Program-made: the position numbers and the translations under genes | NCBI RefSeq assembly: GCF_023630705.1 | Contig: NZ_JALQEM010000018.1 | Coordinates: 1 to 64,000, forward strand | Origin: Caballeronia sp. GAFFF1 | GTDB taxonomy: Bacteria > Pseudomonadota > Gammaproteobacteria > Burkholderiales > Burkholderiaceae | DNA: 64,000 bases | Reading direction: 5' to 3' | Shown: in pieces, positions 18,385-28,949 of the stretch | Layout of the letters: every line of letters starts with the position of its first letter | Numbering within the stretch: the first letter of the stretch is position 1 | Notes under the pieces: model-generated | The model's database searches: none | What the model was told of the DNA's origin: nothing | What the model saw: the letters and a program-made list of their open reading frames with translations, nothing else

Positions 18385-19194
18385 ATGATCGATACGAAGT
18401 CTTTCGGTCGCGAATCGAAACACGAAGCAGCGGGCAGCGCGCACGTCGCGCGTCCGCTGTTTTTCATTTCGGACCTGCACTTGAGCGAGGCGATACCGAA
18501 GACGGTCGCCGCGTTCGAGCATTTCATCGAAGTCACGGCCAGCGAGGCGGACTCCGTTTTCATTCTCGGCGACCTGTTCGAATTCTGGGTCGGCGACGAC
18601 GTGCTCGATCCCGCCGTGGACCACGAGCGCGCACGCTTCGCGCGGCGCATGACGAAGCTCATGCACACGCTGTCGGAGCGCGGCATCGGGCTGTATGTGA
18701 TGCACGGCAATCGCGACTTTCTGCTCGGCAAGCGCTTCATGCGCGAAGCCGGCGCCATGCTGCTGCCCGATCCGTATGCGATGACCGCGTTCGGCACGCG
18801 CATCGTGCTCGCGCATGGCGACGCGCTGTGCACCGCGGATCGCGCGTATCAGTACTTTCGCCGCTTCGCGCGCAACTCCTACGCGCAACGCGCGTTTCTC
18901 GCGCTGCCGCTCGGCGCGCGGCTCGCCATCGGCGAGCGCATGCGAAGCAAAAGCGAAGGCGCGCGCATGAACGGCGTATCGGCGAAATATGACGTGACGC
19001 GCAAGGCCGTGTCGGAGCTCTTTATCCGAAGCCGCACGCATACGCTGATTCACGGCCATACGCACCGTCCCGCGATGCATCGCGAAGTGGAAGGCGTGCG
19101 CTGGGTGCTGCCCGATTGGGAACTGGATATCGACGCGCCGCGCGGCGGCTATTTACGTCTGGATGCCGGCGGCGTGCGCGCGCTACCGCTATGA
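18385..19194 (+). CDS. lpxH: UDP-2,3-diacylglucosamine diphosphatase
   Basis: A 269-residue metallophosphoesterase that hydrolyses UDP-2,3-diacylglucosamine to lipid X in lipid A synthesis at the inner membrane. Metal-binding motifs are all present: [52 protein letters not shown] and [10 protein letters not shown]. About 25 extra N-terminal residues precede the usual start. Its 3' end overlaps that of the convergent cysE gene by 6 bases. Confidence 0.95.
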   Translation: MIDTKSFGRESKHEAAGSAHVARPLFFISDLHLSEAIPKTVAAFEHFIEVTASEADSVFILGDLFEFWVGDDVLDPAVDHERARFARRMTKLMHTLSERGIGLYVMHGNRDFLLGKRFMREAGAMLLPDPYAMTAFGTRIVLAHGDALCTADRAYQYFRRFARNSYAQRAFLALPLGARLAIGERMRSKSEGARMNGVSAKYDVTRKAVSELFIRSRTHTLIHGHTHRPAMHREVEGVRWVLPDWELDIDAPRGGYLRLDAGGVRALPL

Positions 19195-19983
19195 GTAACG
19201 TTCGGCGCTGCGCGCCTCGCCTTCGATCACTTTGGACAAGCGCTTCAAGTCGAGCAACGCCGCGCCGTCCACGCCGTGCAGCGCCTCGACGCGCGCGCCG
19301 AGCCGCTCCAGCGCCGCGACGATCTCGTCGGTGCGCTGCGCCTGCGTCGATGCGTGATCGATCAGGCCGTGAATCGCGAGCGACACGGGATCGTCCGCGT
19401 TCGGCGTGATGCCGTACGCGCAGAATGCGGCGCTCGCGTTCTCGCGCGCATCGGGCTTCTTCGCGACCGCCGGCATCACCACGCGCGCCGGATTGCCCAC
19501 CGCCGTGCCGCCCGCCGGCACCGGCTTCACGACGACCGCGTTCGAGCCGATCTTCGCCTGCGCGCCGACGGTGAAGCTGCCGAGCACCTTCGCGCCGGCG
19601 CCCACGATCACGCCTTGCTCGAGCGTCGGGTGCCGCTTCGCGCCGCGCGAGAGCGACGTGCCGCCGAGCGTCACGCCCTGATAGATGGTGCAGTCGTCGC
19701 CGACGATAGCCGTCTCGCCGATCACCACGCCCATGCCGTGATCGATGAACACGCGCCGCCCGAGCGTCGCGCCCGGATGAATCTCGATGCCGGTCAGAAA
19801 ACGCGCGATCTGCGACACGAAGCGCCCAAGCCAGCGCCAGCCGCGGTTCCAGCAGCCGTGCGCGAAACGATGCAGGACGATGGCATGCAGGCCCGGATAA
19901 CACGTGACGACTTCAAAGACGCTGCGAGCGGCGGGATCGCGCTCACGAATGGCGGCGATGTCTTCGCGAAATCGGTCGAACAT
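19189..19983 (-). CDS. cysE: Serine O-acetyltransferase
   Basis: A 264-residue enzyme that acetylates L-serine with acetyl-CoA, the first step of cysteine synthesis. Start ATG 19983 ([20 protein letters not shown]). The helical N-terminal part is followed by a left-handed beta-helix made of hexapeptide repeats: [60 protein letters not shown]. The catalytic His of IDHGMG is present. The C-terminal tail ([20 protein letters not shown]) is longer than the minimum form. The gene overlaps lpxH tail to tail. Confidence 0.93.
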   Translation of the reverse strand: MFDRFREDIAAIRERDPAARSVFEVVTCYPGLHAIVLHRFAHGCWNRGWRWLGRFVSQIARFLTGIEIHPGATLGRRVFIDHGMGVVIGETAIVGDDCTIYQGVTLGGTSLSRGAKRHPTLEQGVIVGAGAKVLGSFTVGAQAKIGSNAVVVKPVPAGGTAVGNPARVVMPAVAKKPDARENASAAFCAYGITPNADDPVSLAIHGLIDHASTQAQRTDEIVAALERLGARVEALHGVDGAALLDLKRLSKVIEGEARSAERYS

Positions 19984-20153
19984 GGCGGTGGTCTCGGTCG
20001 GGGGAAGAATGGCGCTGGATCGCGCTGGGTCGGGCTTTGCTTTGCTGAGAAAGCGCAAAGCTTATGACGGCGAGCCGTTTTTTGCCGATTGTAGGACGAG
20101 CGCGCCGCCGTTGCAGGACGCGCCCGATGCCCCCGATGACAACGCGGTCGCGC

Positions 20154-20921
20154 TCACGGCTTACCACGCAGAAGAATATGCTTTGCAATGCCTCGAAGAA
20201 TGTTCACTTCCTCACGTTCGAGACCGGCTCGCGCAAAAAGGCGCCGCACGCGCGACATCAGCTTCTTGGGATTGGCCGGATCGAGGAACGACAGCGCGAC
20301 CAATGCCTCTTCGAGGTGCGCGTACATGCCTTCGATCTCATCGCTCGGTGCGAGCTGCACCACGGTTTCGCCGGGCGTCGCAACGGGCGCGGCCTGATGA
20401 AACGCAAGCCGCAGTTCGTAGGCAAGCACCTGAACCGCCTGCGCGAGATTGAGCGAGCTGTACGCGGGGTTCGCCGGAATATGCGCGAGCGCGCTGCATC
20501 GCTCGACATCCGCGTTGGAAAGCCCGGTGCGCTCGTTGCCGAAGACGAGCGCAATGTCGCCGTGATGCGTGAGCTCGCGCGCGCGTTCGCCCACGACACG
20601 CGGCGGCATGTGCGGCGGACCGTACTCGCGCGTGCGCGCGGTCAGCGCGACGGACCAGTGCACGCCGACGAGCGCGTCCGCGAGCGAATCGACGACATGT
20701 GCACACGCGAGCACGTCGTCCGCGCCGCTCGCCATCGCGATGGCTTCGGCGTCGTTCTTCACGTCGGCGACGCGCGGCGCGACCAGCACGAGGCGCGCGA
20801 AGCCCATCGTCTTGAGCGCGCGGGCCGCGGCGCCCACATTGCCCGGATGACTCGGCTCGACAAGGATGAATCGCGTGGACGTGAAGCCGCCGGCGGGGAG
20901 AGAAAGATCGTTGGATTCCAA
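20154..20921 (-). CDS. trmJ: tRNA (cytidine/uridine-32-2'-O)-methyltransferase
   Basis: A 255-residue SPOUT methyltransferase that methylates the ribose of nucleotide 32 in tRNAs using SAM. Motifs are FILVEPSHPGNVGAAARALK, IALVFGNERTGLSNADVERC and SSLNLAQAVQVLAYELRLAF, the trefoil-knot signature. A C-terminal helical extension (ALVALSFLDPANPKKLMSRV) is typical of TrmJ. Translation starts at ATG 20921. The divergent suhB starts 269 bases away, so both promoters lie in that gap. Confidence 0.92.
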   Translation of the reverse strand: MESNDLSLPAGGFTSTRFILVEPSHPGNVGAAARALKTMGFARLVLVAPRVADVKNDAEAIAMASGADDVLACAHVVDSLADALVGVHWSVALTARTREYGPPHMPPRVVGERARELTHHGDIALVFGNERTGLSNADVERCSALAHIPANPAYSSLNLAQAVQVLAYELRLAFHQAAPVATPGETVVQLAPSDEIEGMYAHLEEALVALSFLDPANPKKLMSRVRRLFARAGLEREEVNILRGIAKHILLRGKP

Positions 20922-21190
20922 GGCGCGGTTCGTGCTCTGAGTTGCAGGTTGGTTGCTGATAAGTGCGAGACTAACCCGCTATGTTATCGCCGATTGGCCC
21001 GGTCGGCCGGCCTCGCTGTGCCCGGCCGCATTCGGGTAAAATGGCCCCTTCGCGCTTCGTGAACGTCTGCGGGCGCCCCGCTCTTATTCAATTCGTCTTT
21101 CGTCGACCTTAGTCGTTGTCGCCAACCCGTCTTGCCAACCCATCGCCCGCGCACGTGAGTGCCACGCGCGGCGGTCAAAGGATTTCGCTC

Positions 21191-21994
21191 ATGCATCCGA
21201 TGCTCAACATCGCTGTCAAGGCCGCGCGCCGCGCCGGACAGATCATCAACCGCGCGTCGCTGGACCTGGACCGCCTCCTCGTCAGCAAGAAGCAGCACAA
21301 CGACTTCGTGACGGAAGTCGACAAGGCGTCGGAAGCGGCCATCATCGAGACGCTGCGCACCGCCTATCCCGATCATTCGATTCTCGCGGAAGAGTCCGGC
21401 CAGGATGATCGCGAATCCGACTATCAGTGGATCATCGATCCGCTCGACGGCACCACCAACTTCATCCACGGCTTCCAGTACTACTGCGTCTCGATCGCGC
21501 TCGCGCACAAGGGCACGGTCACGCAAGCCGTCGTCTACGATCCGACGCGCAACGACCTCTTCACCGCGTCGCGCGGCGGCGGCGCGTACCTGAACGAGCG
21601 GCGCATTCGCGTCGGCAAGCTGGACCGCCTCTCCGACGCGCTCATCGGCACGGGCTTTCCGTTCCGCGACGGTCAGGGCCTGAACGCCTACACGCGCCTT
21701 TTCAGCGAAATGACGATGTCGTGCGCCGGGCTGCGTCGTCCGGGCGCGGCGGCGCTCGATCTTGCGAACGTCGCGGCCGGACGCCTCGACGGCTTTTTCG
21801 AGCAAGGCATTCATCCGTGGGACGTCGCCGCGGGCAGCCTGATCGTGACCGAAGCGGGCGGGCTCGTCGGCAACTACACGGGCGAATCGGACTTCCTGTT
21901 CCAGAACGAGATCGTCGCCGCGAACCCGAAGGTGTACGCGCAGATGGTCAAGATTCTCGACATGTATTCGCGCACGCGTCTGACGGGCGAATAA
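21191..21994 (+). CDS. suhB: Inositol-1-monophosphatase family protein
   Basis: A 267-residue Mg-dependent phosphatase starting at ATG 21191 ([20 protein letters not shown]); the longer frame from 21116 is not conserved. Metal-site motifs are [23 protein letters not shown] and [18 protein letters not shown]. SuhB proteins also bind RNA polymerase/NusA in ribosomal RNA antitermination complexes, so the cellular role may be wider than phosphatase activity. A -10-like TAAAAT lies at 21037-21042 but no good -35 is seen. A GC-rich hairpin follows the gene. Confidence 0.93.
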   Translation: MHPMLNIAVKAARRAGQIINRASLDLDRLLVSKKQHNDFVTEVDKASEAAIIETLRTAYPDHSILAEESGQDDRESDYQWIIDPLDGTTNFIHGFQYYCVSIALAHKGTVTQAVVYDPTRNDLFTASRGGGAYLNERRIRVGKLDRLSDALIGTGFPFRDGQGLNAYTRLFSEMTMSCAGLRRPGAAALDLANVAAGRLDGFFEQGIHPWDVAAGSLIVTEAGGLVGNYTGESDFLFQNEIVAANPKVYAQMVKILDMYSRTRLTGE

Positions 21995-22021
21995 GCCGAC
22001 GCACGCAAAGCAATCGTTCTG

Positions 22022-22050
22022 CCGGAGCGCGCGCCGCCGCGCTCCGTTTC
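22022..22050 (+). terminator. Candidate terminator after suhB
   Basis: GGAGCGCG and CGCGCTCC can pair around a short GC loop 30 bases after the suhB stop, followed by only a short T run (GTTTCC). It is a modest candidate. Confidence 0.4.
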
Positions 22051-22202
22051 CGCTGTGTCCGACGGGCGCGCCGCGTGCTCTGCAATGAAACTCGCGCTCG
22101 GCTAGAGTGCAATCTTTTGCTTCGCGTTCAGCGGGGCGCGCTTCCTCCCCTTTCCTTCCAGTTTCAGTTGACGGCGCCCCCGCGCCCCGGTCGCACGCAT
22201 CC

Positions 22203-23501
22203 ATGAAAAAAGGCTTCTTTACGATCATCGCCGCGCAGTTCGTCTCGTCGCTGGCGGACAACGCGCTTCTGATCGCCGCCATCGCGATGCTCGCCGTCGT
22301 GCGCTCCGCGCCGTGGGTCACGCCGCTCTTGCAGATTTTCTTCACCGTTTCGTATGTGGTGCTCGCGCCTTTCGTCGGCGCATTCGCCGATGCGCTGCAA
22401 AAGCGCCACGTCATGTTCATCTCGAACGCGCTCAAGGCAGGCGGCTGCGCGCTGATGATCGCGGGCGTGCATCCGATGATCGCGTACGGCGTCGTCGGCC
22501 TCGGCGCGGCCGCGTACTCGCCGGCCAAGTACGGCATCCTTACCGAACTGCTGCCGCCGCAAAAGCTGATCGCGGCCAACGCGTGGCTCGAATCCGCGAC
22601 GGTCGGCTCGACCATCATCGGCACGGTGATCGGCGGCGCGCTTGTGAGTCAGGTCGTCGAACGCTGGGTGTCGCAGGCGCATGTGCCGCTCGTTACGAGC
22701 GCCGCGCACGCCGCGATGTTCGCCGTCATGCTGATTTACGCAACGGCCGCCGTCATCAACGCGTTCATCCCCGATACGGGCGCGCGCTATCCGAATCTGT
22801 TGACGCAGCCGACGCGCCTCGTGCACGACTTTTCACGCTGCTTCAAGGTCTTGTGGAGCGACAAGCTCGCGCAGATCGCGCTCTGGGTCACGACGCTCCT
22901 GTGGGGCGCGGCCGTCACGCTGCAACTGCTCGTGCTGAAATGGGCCGATGCGAACCTGGGCTTGTCGCTTTCGAAGGCGGCTGTTCTGCAAGGCATCACG
23001 GGCGTCGGCATTGCGCTCGGCGCGGCGGCGGCGTCCGCGTGGATCGCGCTGCGGCAGTCGCTGAAGGTGCTGCCGGTCGGCGTGCTGATCGGGGCGGTGG
23101 CGATCGCGATGGCGTTCTACAACAAGGACCTCTTTCCGGCGGGCGCGGGCGTGCACATCGGTCCGTTCTTCGCGCCGGCCTACATACTGATGGCGTATCC
23201 GCTGATGATCGCGCTCGGCGGCTTGTCGGGCTTTTTCATTGTGCCGATGAACGCGATACTGCAACATCGCGGCGCGACGCTGCTTTCGGCGGGGCATTCG
23301 ATCGCCGTGCAGAATTTCAACCAGAACCTCGCCGTGCTCGCGATGCTCGGCGCCTATGCGCTGCTCCTGACCGAGAAGGTGCCGGTGCAATGGATCATCG
23401 TCGTGTTCGGCGTCTTCGTCTGCGGGATGATGGCGCTCGCCATGCGCCGCCATACGCGCAACGAACGCGAAGTGGATCTGGGCGCGCTCGTCGAGGAATG
23501 A
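22203..23501 (+). CDS. lplT: Lysophospholipid transporter LplT (MFS family)
   Basis: A 432-residue inner-membrane protein with about 12 predicted helices. The start is ATG 22203 (MKKGFFTIIAAQFVSSLADN). The N-terminal phrase, YGILTELLPPQKLIAANAWL and the central loop match LplT, which flips lyso-phosphatidylethanolamine inwards for re-acylation. In enterics LplT is paired or fused with the acyltransferase Aas; no such domain or gene is seen here. The last residues (MRRHTRNEREVDLGALVEE) form a charged cytoplasmic tail. Confidence 0.87.
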   Translation: MKKGFFTIIAAQFVSSLADNALLIAAIAMLAVVRSAPWVTPLLQIFFTVSYVVLAPFVGAFADALQKRHVMFISNALKAGGCALMIAGVHPMIAYGVVGLGAAAYSPAKYGILTELLPPQKLIAANAWLESATVGSTIIGTVIGGALVSQVVERWVSQAHVPLVTSAAHAAMFAVMLIYATAAVINAFIPDTGARYPNLLTQPTRLVHDFSRCFKVLWSDKLAQIALWVTTLLWGAAVTLQLLVLKWADANLGLSLSKAAVLQGITGVGIALGAAAASAWIALRQSLKVLPVGVLIGAVAIAMAFYNKDLFPAGAGVHIGPFFAPAYILMAYPLMIALGGLSGFFIVPMNAILQHRGATLLSAGHSIAVQNFNQNLAVLAMLGAYALLLTEKVPVQWIIVVFGVFVCGMMALAMRRHTRNEREVDLGALVEE

Positions 23502-23683
23502 ACCTTGCTTGTCCGTTGAATCCGGCTGCATGCGTCGGCGTCTGAACAAGGGAGGAAACGACGGCGCACGGTTTGAGTCGTAACAGCAGGGAACGCGCAT
23601 CAGCGCAAGAGGCCGCGCGGGCCGCATCATGTCACAGTTCGCGCGCAGCCATTCTCCGGCACGTCAAATAAAGGAGCAATGAA

Positions 23684-24052
23684 ATGGGACTGTTTTCACG
23701 TTCGACGCTCGACAGCAAGATCAATGGCGCAGCCGATGTCGGCCAGCGCGCCGTGCGCGGTGCGGGCGATGTCGTCGATTCGGCGACCGACCAGCTGCGC
23801 AGCCTGCTCGACGATCTGGAAAGCTCGCTTCAGGGCGCGAAGGATATCGACGCCGACCGCCTGCGCAAGCAACTGCAATCGAAGCTGAAGTTCGCGCGCT
23901 CGCAGATGGACGGCGCCAGCTCGGCCATCACCGACAAGCTCGGTGATGCAGCGGGCTACGCCGACGACTTCGTCCATGACAAGCCGTGGCACACGCTCGG
24001 CGCGGTGGCGGGCCTCGCGCTGCTCGTCGGCTTTCTGGCGGGACGCTCCTGA
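23684..24052 (+). CDS. DUF883 (YqjD/ElaB-like) membrane-anchored protein
   Basis: A 122-residue protein with a long amphipathic helical region (DQLRSLLDDLESSLQGAKDI, QLQSKLKFARSQMDG) and a C-terminal membrane helix GAVAGLALLVGFLAGRS. This is the layout of the YqjD/ElaB family, tail-anchored proteins that in E. coli associate with ribosomes in stationary phase. An AAGGAG ribosome-binding site precedes ATG 23684. The stand-alone gene is followed by a hairpin. Confidence 0.85.
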   Translation: MGLFSRSTLDSKINGAADVGQRAVRGAGDVVDSATDQLRSLLDDLESSLQGAKDIDADRLRKQLQSKLKFARSQMDGASSAITDKLGDAAGYADDFVHDKPWHTLGAVAGLALLVGFLAGRS

Positions 24053-24079
24053 GTATCGCGCCTGCTTTGCCTGTGACAC

Positions 24080-24112
24080 CGGGGCCGCCGCAGGGCGGCC
24101 CCGCTTCCTTTT
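24080..24112 (+). terminator. Candidate terminator after DUF883 gene
   Basis: GGGGCCGCC pairs with GGCGGCCCC around a small loop, followed by GCTTCCTTTT. The stem is strong and the T run imperfect. Confidence 0.55.
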
Positions 24113-24249
24113 GCGTCGCCCCGTCGTGCGGCCTATGTCTTTCGGCCGCCTCCGTCGTCTGACTACGACGGGTTAAACTCTTGCACTATCGGCTGAATCG
24201 CGGCTGAGCGCGCGTTGCGTTCGGCCCGTTGGCTCTTACCGCACGCAAG

Positions 24250-26970
24250 ATGGGCAATCACACGGCAACTCCCGACTCTCCTTCCGCACCGGCCGCCGCC
24301 GCGCTTCCGGCGGCGCTTCCCGCCGACTTTGCGCAGCATACGCCGATGATGCAGCAGTACCTGCGCATCAAGGCGGAGCATCCCGGCACGCTCGTCTTCT
24401 ATCGCATGGGCGATTTTTACGAGCTCTTCTTCGACGATGCCGAGAAAGCCGCGCGCCTTCTCGATCTCACGCTCACGCAGCGGGGCGCGTCCGGTGGCAA
24501 TCCGATCCGCATGGCGGGCGTGCCGCATCACGCGTGCGAGCAATATCTCGCAAAGCTCGTGAAGCTCGGCGAGTCGGTTGCCATTTGCGAACAGATCGGC
24601 GATCCGGCCGCGTCGAAAGGGCCGGTCGAGCGCAAGGTGGTGCGCGTGGTCACGCCCGGCACGCTCACCGACGCCGCACTGCTGTCCGATAAGAGCGATG
24701 TCTATCTGCTCGCGCTCTGCCCCGCGCACAACCGGCGCGGCGTGGTGACGAGCGTCGGCCTCGCCTGGCTCAATCTGGCGAGCGGCGCGCTGCGGCTCGC
24801 GGAAGTCGCGCCCGAGCAAGTGGCGGCGGCGCTGGAACGCATTCGTCCGTCGGAGACGCTCATCGCCGATACCGTCACCGACATGCAGGCGACGTTCGGC
24901 GTCGTCAATCTGGCCGCGCCGACGCGCGTGCCCGCCTGGCACTTCGATGTCGGCTCCGGCACGCAGCGCCTTCGCGAGCAACTCAACGTCGCGAGCCTCG
25001 ACGGCTTCGGCGGCGAAACGCTCACCTGCGCGTGCGGCGCGGCGGGCGCGCTCTTGCTCTACGCCGCCGCGACGCAAGGGCAGCAGTTGCGCCATGTGCG
25101 CAGCCTGAAAGTCGAGCATGAGTCGGAGTACATCGGGCTCGACCCGGCGACGCGCCGCAATCTCGAACTGACCGAAACGCTGCGCGGCACCGAATCGCCG
25201 ACGCTCTGTTCGCTGCTCGATACCTGCTGCACGAGCATGGGCAGCCGCCTGTTGCGTCACTGGCTGCATCATCCGCCGCGCGATGCGTCCGTCGCGCAGG
25301 CTCGCCAGCATGCGATCGGCGCGTTGCTCGACGCGCCGGCGGGGAGCGGTCTCGACGCGTTGCGCACGGCGCTTCGCAAGATCTCGGACATCGAACGCAT
25401 CACGGGGCGGCTCGCGCTGCTCTCGGCGCGCCCGCGTGATTTGTCGAGCCTGCGCGACACTTTCGCCGCGCTGCCCGAGCTTCAGACGCTCGTCGCCGCG
25501 TTGCCCGCGCAGCCGGCGGCGCTCGCGCGCATCGGCGCGGCGCTCGAACCGCCGCACGAATGCCTCGATCTGCTCTCAAACGCCATCGCGCCCGAGCCGG
25601 CCGCGCTGATTCGAGACGGCGGCGTGATTGCGCGCGGCTACGACGCCGATCTCGACGAACTGCGCAATATTTCGGAGAACTGCGATCAATTCCTGATCGA
25701 CCTCGAAGCACGCGAGCGCGCACGCACGGGCATCGGCAATCTGCGCGTCGAGTACAACCGCGTGCATGGCTTCTATATCGAAGTGACGCGCGGCCAGGCC
25801 GACAAGGTGCCGGACGATTACCGGCGCCGTCAGACGCTCAAGAACGCGGAGCGGTACATCACGCCCGAGCTCAAGGCGTTCGAGGACAAGGCGCTGTCGG
25901 CGCAGGAACGCGCGCTGGCCCGCGAACGCGCGCTTTATGAAGCGCTGCTGCAGAACCTGTTGCCGTTTCTCGAAGACTGTCAGCGCGTCGCGAGCGCGCT
26001 CGCCGAGCTGGACTTGCTCGGCGCGTTCGCCGAGCGGGCGCGCGCGCTCGACTGGATCTCGCCGGAGTTCGCGGTGGACGCCGGCATCGATATCGAACAA
26101 GGACGACACCCGGTCGTCGAAGCGCAGGTCGAGCAGTTCATCGCGAACGACTGTTGCCTGAATGACGACCGCAAGCTGTTGCTGATCACCGGCCCCAACA
26201 TGGGCGGTAAATCGACGTTCATGCGGCAGACGGCGCTGATTGCGCTGATGGCGTATGTCGGCAGCTACGTGCCGGCCAGGCGCGCACGTTTCGGCGCGCT
26301 CGATCGTATCTTCACGCGCATCGGCGCAGCCGACGATCTCGCGGGCGGCCGGTCCACGTTCATGGTCGAGATGACCGAAGCCGCCGCCATTCTCAACGAC
26401 GCCACCGCGTCCAGCCTCGTCCTCATGGACGAGATTGGCCGCGGCACCTCGACGTTCGACGGCCTCGCGCTCGCGTGGGCCATCGCGCGGCATCTGCTGT
26501 CGCACAACCACTGCTATACGCTCTTCGCGACGCATTATTTCGAACTGACGCAGTTGCCCACCGAGTTCGCGCAGGCGGCGAACGTACACTTGTCGGCGGT
26601 CGAGCACGATCACGGCATCGTGTTCCTGCATTCGGTCAACGAAGGCCCCGCGAACCAGAGCTACGGCTTGCAGGTCGCGCAACTCGCGGGCGTTCCGGCG
26701 GCGGTGATCCGCGCCGCGCGCAAGCATCTCGTGCATCTGGAGCAGCAGTCCATCGGGCAGCCGACCGCGCAGTTCGATCTTTTCGCGAGCCCGCCCTACG
26801 CGTTCGACGACGAAGCGGATAGCGAACCCGCCGCGCAACCCGCGCCCGATCATCCGGTGCTCGACAAACTGCGCGCGCTCGATCCAAACGACCTGCGTCC
26901 GCGCGATGCGCTTGATTTGCTGTACGAACTGCATGAACTGGCGAATCAAGCGCCGGATGCGTCGCACTGA
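24250..26970 (+). CDS. mutS: DNA mismatch repair protein MutS
   Basis: A 906-residue mismatch recognition ATPase starting at ATG 24250 ([20 protein letters not shown]), preferred to the TTG at 24229. An Ala/Pro-rich extension of about 30 residues precedes the mismatch-binding domain, where [20 protein letters not shown] carries the Phe-X-Glu mismatch wedge. The C-terminal ATPase has Walker [21 protein letters not shown], Walker [17 protein letters not shown] and [12 protein letters not shown]. The tail ends with the tetramerisation-like helices ([18 protein letters not shown]). The next gene overlaps its stop by 14 bases. Confidence 0.98.
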   Translation: MGNHTATPDSPSAPAAAALPAALPADFAQHTPMMQQYLRIKAEHPGTLVFYRMGDFYELFFDDAEKAARLLDLTLTQRGASGGNPIRMAGVPHHACEQYLAKLVKLGESVAICEQIGDPAASKGPVERKVVRVVTPGTLTDAALLSDKSDVYLLALCPAHNRRGVVTSVGLAWLNLASGALRLAEVAPEQVAAALERIRPSETLIADTVTDMQATFGVVNLAAPTRVPAWHFDVGSGTQRLREQLNVASLDGFGGETLTCACGAAGALLLYAAATQGQQLRHVRSLKVEHESEYIGLDPATRRNLELTETLRGTESPTLCSLLDTCCTSMGSRLLRHWLHHPPRDASVAQARQHAIGALLDAPAGSGLDALRTALRKISDIERITGRLALLSARPRDLSSLRDTFAALPELQTLVAALPAQPAALARIGAALEPPHECLDLLSNAIAPEPAALIRDGGVIARGYDADLDELRNISENCDQFLIDLEARERARTGIGNLRVEYNRVHGFYIEVTRGQADKVPDDYRRRQTLKNAERYITPELKAFEDKALSAQERALARERALYEALLQNLLPFLEDCQRVASALAELDLLGAFAERARALDWISPEFAVDAGIDIEQGRHPVVEAQVEQFIANDCCLNDDRKLLLITGPNMGGKSTFMRQTALIALMAYVGSYVPARRARFGALDRIFTRIGAADDLAGGRSTFMVEMTEAAAILNDATASSLVLMDEIGRGTSTFDGLALAWAIARHLLSHNHCYTLFATHYFELTQLPTEFAQAANVHLSAVEHDHGIVFLHSVNEGPANQSYGLQVAQLAGVPAAVIRAARKHLVHLEQQSIGQPTAQFDLFASPPYAFDDEADSEPAAQPAPDHPVLDKLRALDPNDLRPRDALDLLYELHELANQAPDASH

Positions 26971-28318
26971 GCGCATCGGCGGCACGGGCGCGTCGCGTCT
27001 TTTGCGCGCGGCCGCACGGGTTTGCAACGGCGTCTTCCTAACGGCGCTGTTGGCGGGCGCGGCGGTTCAGGCACACGCCCAAACTGGCGATCCGCTCACC
27101 TTCGCTGTCATCTCGGACGCGCTCACCCGCCCTGCCGACGAAGCGCCTGTGCGTCAAATGCTCGATGCCATCGCGCGGGATCGCAACGTCGGTTTCGTTC
27201 TCTACGACGGCAACGTGAAAGGTCCTACTGAGCCGTGCCGCGACAGCATTTATCAGTCGCGGCGCGATTTGCTGGATGCATCGCGAACGCCGCTCGTGCT
27301 GGTGCTCGGCCAGCACGACTGGGCCGACTGCGCGCTGACGCATGGCGGCGCGTACGATCCCGTCGAGCGGCTCGACTTCGTTCGGCAGCTTTTCTTCGCG
27401 GACGCCAGCTCGCTGGGACAGAATCCGCTCACGCTCACGCGCGAAAGCGAGGTTGCGCGCTTTCGGCCGTTTCGCGAAAACGTGCGCTGGCAGGCCGAAG
27501 GCATTGCGTTCATCGGCCTGAATGCGCCGAGTCCGAACAACCATTATCTGACGGCAGGCGGGCGCAACGGCGAGTTCGAGGATCGCGCCGTCGCGACGAC
27601 GTTCTGGCTCGATCACGCTGCGGAATCGGCGCGGCGCGCGGGCATGCGCGCGCTCGTCATCGTGCTGCAGGGCGATCCGGACTTCGCGCGTTACGAACGG
27701 CGCGACCGTTTCGCGTGGCTGCGCTTTTCGCGCGCCAACGAGCCGCGCGATGGCTTTCTCGAACTGAAACGCTCGCTCGTGAAAGCGGCGGAGACGTTCC
27801 GCGGGCCGGTTATCGTGATTCATCGAACTGAGGCGTCCGAGCCGAACGGTTTTCATATCGATCAGCCGCTGCGCAACGACAAGGGGCTGACCGTGACGAA
27901 TCTGACGCGCGTCGCGCTTTCGCTGAAGCGACCGCAGTCACAATGGCTGGAAGTGGTCAGCGACCCGCGATGGCATCCGCCGTTTCGGCTGCGGGTGCGT
28001 GATGTACACGACGTACACGACGTACGCAGCGCGCAGGAACCCCGCAAGCGCGATGCGACGGAGCCGAAAGCAGAGACGCCCGCGCAGTCCGCGCCATCGA
28101 GCGCGCCTTACGGCTCCTATCCTGACTACGTGCCCGCTGCGCCCGCTTCGACACCGCCCGCGCTGCCGCGCAACGACCTGCCTGCGCAGATTCCCGCGCC
28201 GCCGTCGCTCATGCAGCCGGCGTCGGGCTTGCCGCCCATTCTGACGCCGCCGCAAGCGTTGCCGCCTATTCTCCCGGTGCCCGCGTCGGGCGTGTCCGCC
28301 AACGGCACCGGGCAATAA
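26957..28318 (+). CDS. Exported calcineurin-like phosphoesterase-type protein, function unknown
   Basis: A 453-residue protein starting at ATG 26957 inside the end of mutS (14-base overlap), so translation is coupled. Residues 1-45 form a signal peptide ([17 protein letters not shown]). The body follows the metallophosphoesterase plan: [29 protein letters not shown] and VIVIHRTE. The usual D-x-H and GNHD signatures are altered (ISDA; GQHD), so metal binding may be reduced. The last 100 residues are Pro/Ala-rich with a short VHDVHDV repeat and probably disordered. The protein seems to be a Burkholderiaceae companion of mutS; any link to repair is unlikely given export. Confidence 0.7.
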   Translation: MRRTERIGGTGASRLLRAAARVCNGVFLTALLAGAAVQAHAQTGDPLTFAVISDALTRPADEAPVRQMLDAIARDRNVGFVLYDGNVKGPTEPCRDSIYQSRRDLLDASRTPLVLVLGQHDWADCALTHGGAYDPVERLDFVRQLFFADASSLGQNPLTLTRESEVARFRPFRENVRWQAEGIAFIGLNAPSPNNHYLTAGGRNGEFEDRAVATTFWLDHAAESARRAGMRALVIVLQGDPDFARYERRDRFAWLRFSRANEPRDGFLELKRSLVKAAETFRGPVIVIHRTEASEPNGFHIDQPLRNDKGLTVTNLTRVALSLKRPQSQWLEVVSDPRWHPPFRLRVRDVHDVHDVRSAQEPRKRDATEPKAETPAQSAPSSAPYGSYPDYVPAAPASTPPALPRNDLPAQIPAPPSLMQPASGLPPILTPPQALPPILPVPASGVSANGTGQ

Positions 28319-28343
28319 AAAAGCGCAGCCGAAGCTGCGCTTT
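28317..28343. terminator. Bidirectional terminator between the mutS unit and slyD
   Basis: A perfect stem GCGCAGC/GCTGCGC around CGAA, with A and T runs on either side, sits directly after the stop at 28318 and 28 bases from the convergent slyD stop. It can serve both genes. Confidence 0.8.
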
Positions 28344-28370
28344 GCGACGACGCTGGGAACCGGGATGCGC

Positions 28371-28916
28371 TTAGTGCAGCGTCGGGCCGGAGTCCGTGCG
28401 CGGCTCGTCGTCGTCTTCGTCTTCATCCAGCACTTCGAGGCCGTCCACGCCATGCGCGTGCTGATGCTTGACCTCGTCTTCCGTGGCGGTACGCACTTCC
28501 TGCACCGACAGCGCAAAGCGCAGCGCCATGCCTGCAAGCGGATGATTGCCGTCGAGCACCACTTTGTCTTCCGCGACATCCGTCACCGTATAGATGAGCG
28601 CGTCGAGATCATCGTCGCTGTCTTCGGGCGTGCCTTCGAACTGCATGCCCACTTCCAGCGGTTCCGGAAAGCGGCTGCGCTCTTCGATCTTGACGAGCTC
28701 GGGATCGTATTCGCCGAACGCATCTTGCGGCTCGAGCTGGATGAGCGTTTCATAACCAGGCTCGCGACCGTCCAGCGCTTCCTCGATCTTGGGGAACGTG
28801 CCATCATAGCCGCCGTGCAGATAGACCATCGGCTCGTCGCTCTCTTCGATCAGATTGCCTTGCGCATCCGATAGCTTGTAGGCGACCGAAACGACAGTGT
28901 CTTTCGCAATTTTCAT
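28371..28916 (-). CDS. slyD: FKBP-type peptidyl-prolyl cis-trans isomerase SlyD
   Basis: A 181-residue folding helper starting at ATG 28916 (MKIAKDTVVSVAYKLSDAQG). The FKBP domain is split by the insert-in-flap chaperone domain (residues about 75-130, acidic). Family motifs are YLHGGYDGTFPKIEEALDGR and VLDGNHPLAGMALRFALSV. The tail is acidic (DEDEDDDEPRTD) with only a few His residues and no Cys, so it lacks the metal-binding tail of E. coli SlyD and is unlikely to supply nickel. The gene is divergent from roxA with a 33-base gap. Confidence 0.92.
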   Translation of the reverse strand: MKIAKDTVVSVAYKLSDAQGNLIEESDEPMVYLHGGYDGTFPKIEEALDGREPGYETLIQLEPQDAFGEYDPELVKIEERSRFPEPLEVGMQFEGTPEDSDDDLDALIYTVTDVAEDKVVLDGNHPLAGMALRFALSVQEVRTATEDEVKHQHAHGVDGLEVLDEDEDDDEPRTDSGPTLH

Positions 28917-28949
28917 TGAATCCTCCAAGATACAAGCCTCGATTATACG

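Noticed and set aside
20984..22624. 546-codon minus-strand open frame opposite suhB and lplT
   Set aside because: Shadow frame. Both opposite genes have clear family motifs, and this product is low-complexity and Arg-rich.
25576..27027. 483-codon minus-strand open frame opposite mutS
   Set aside because: Shadow of mutS, whose Walker and other motifs are unmistakable.
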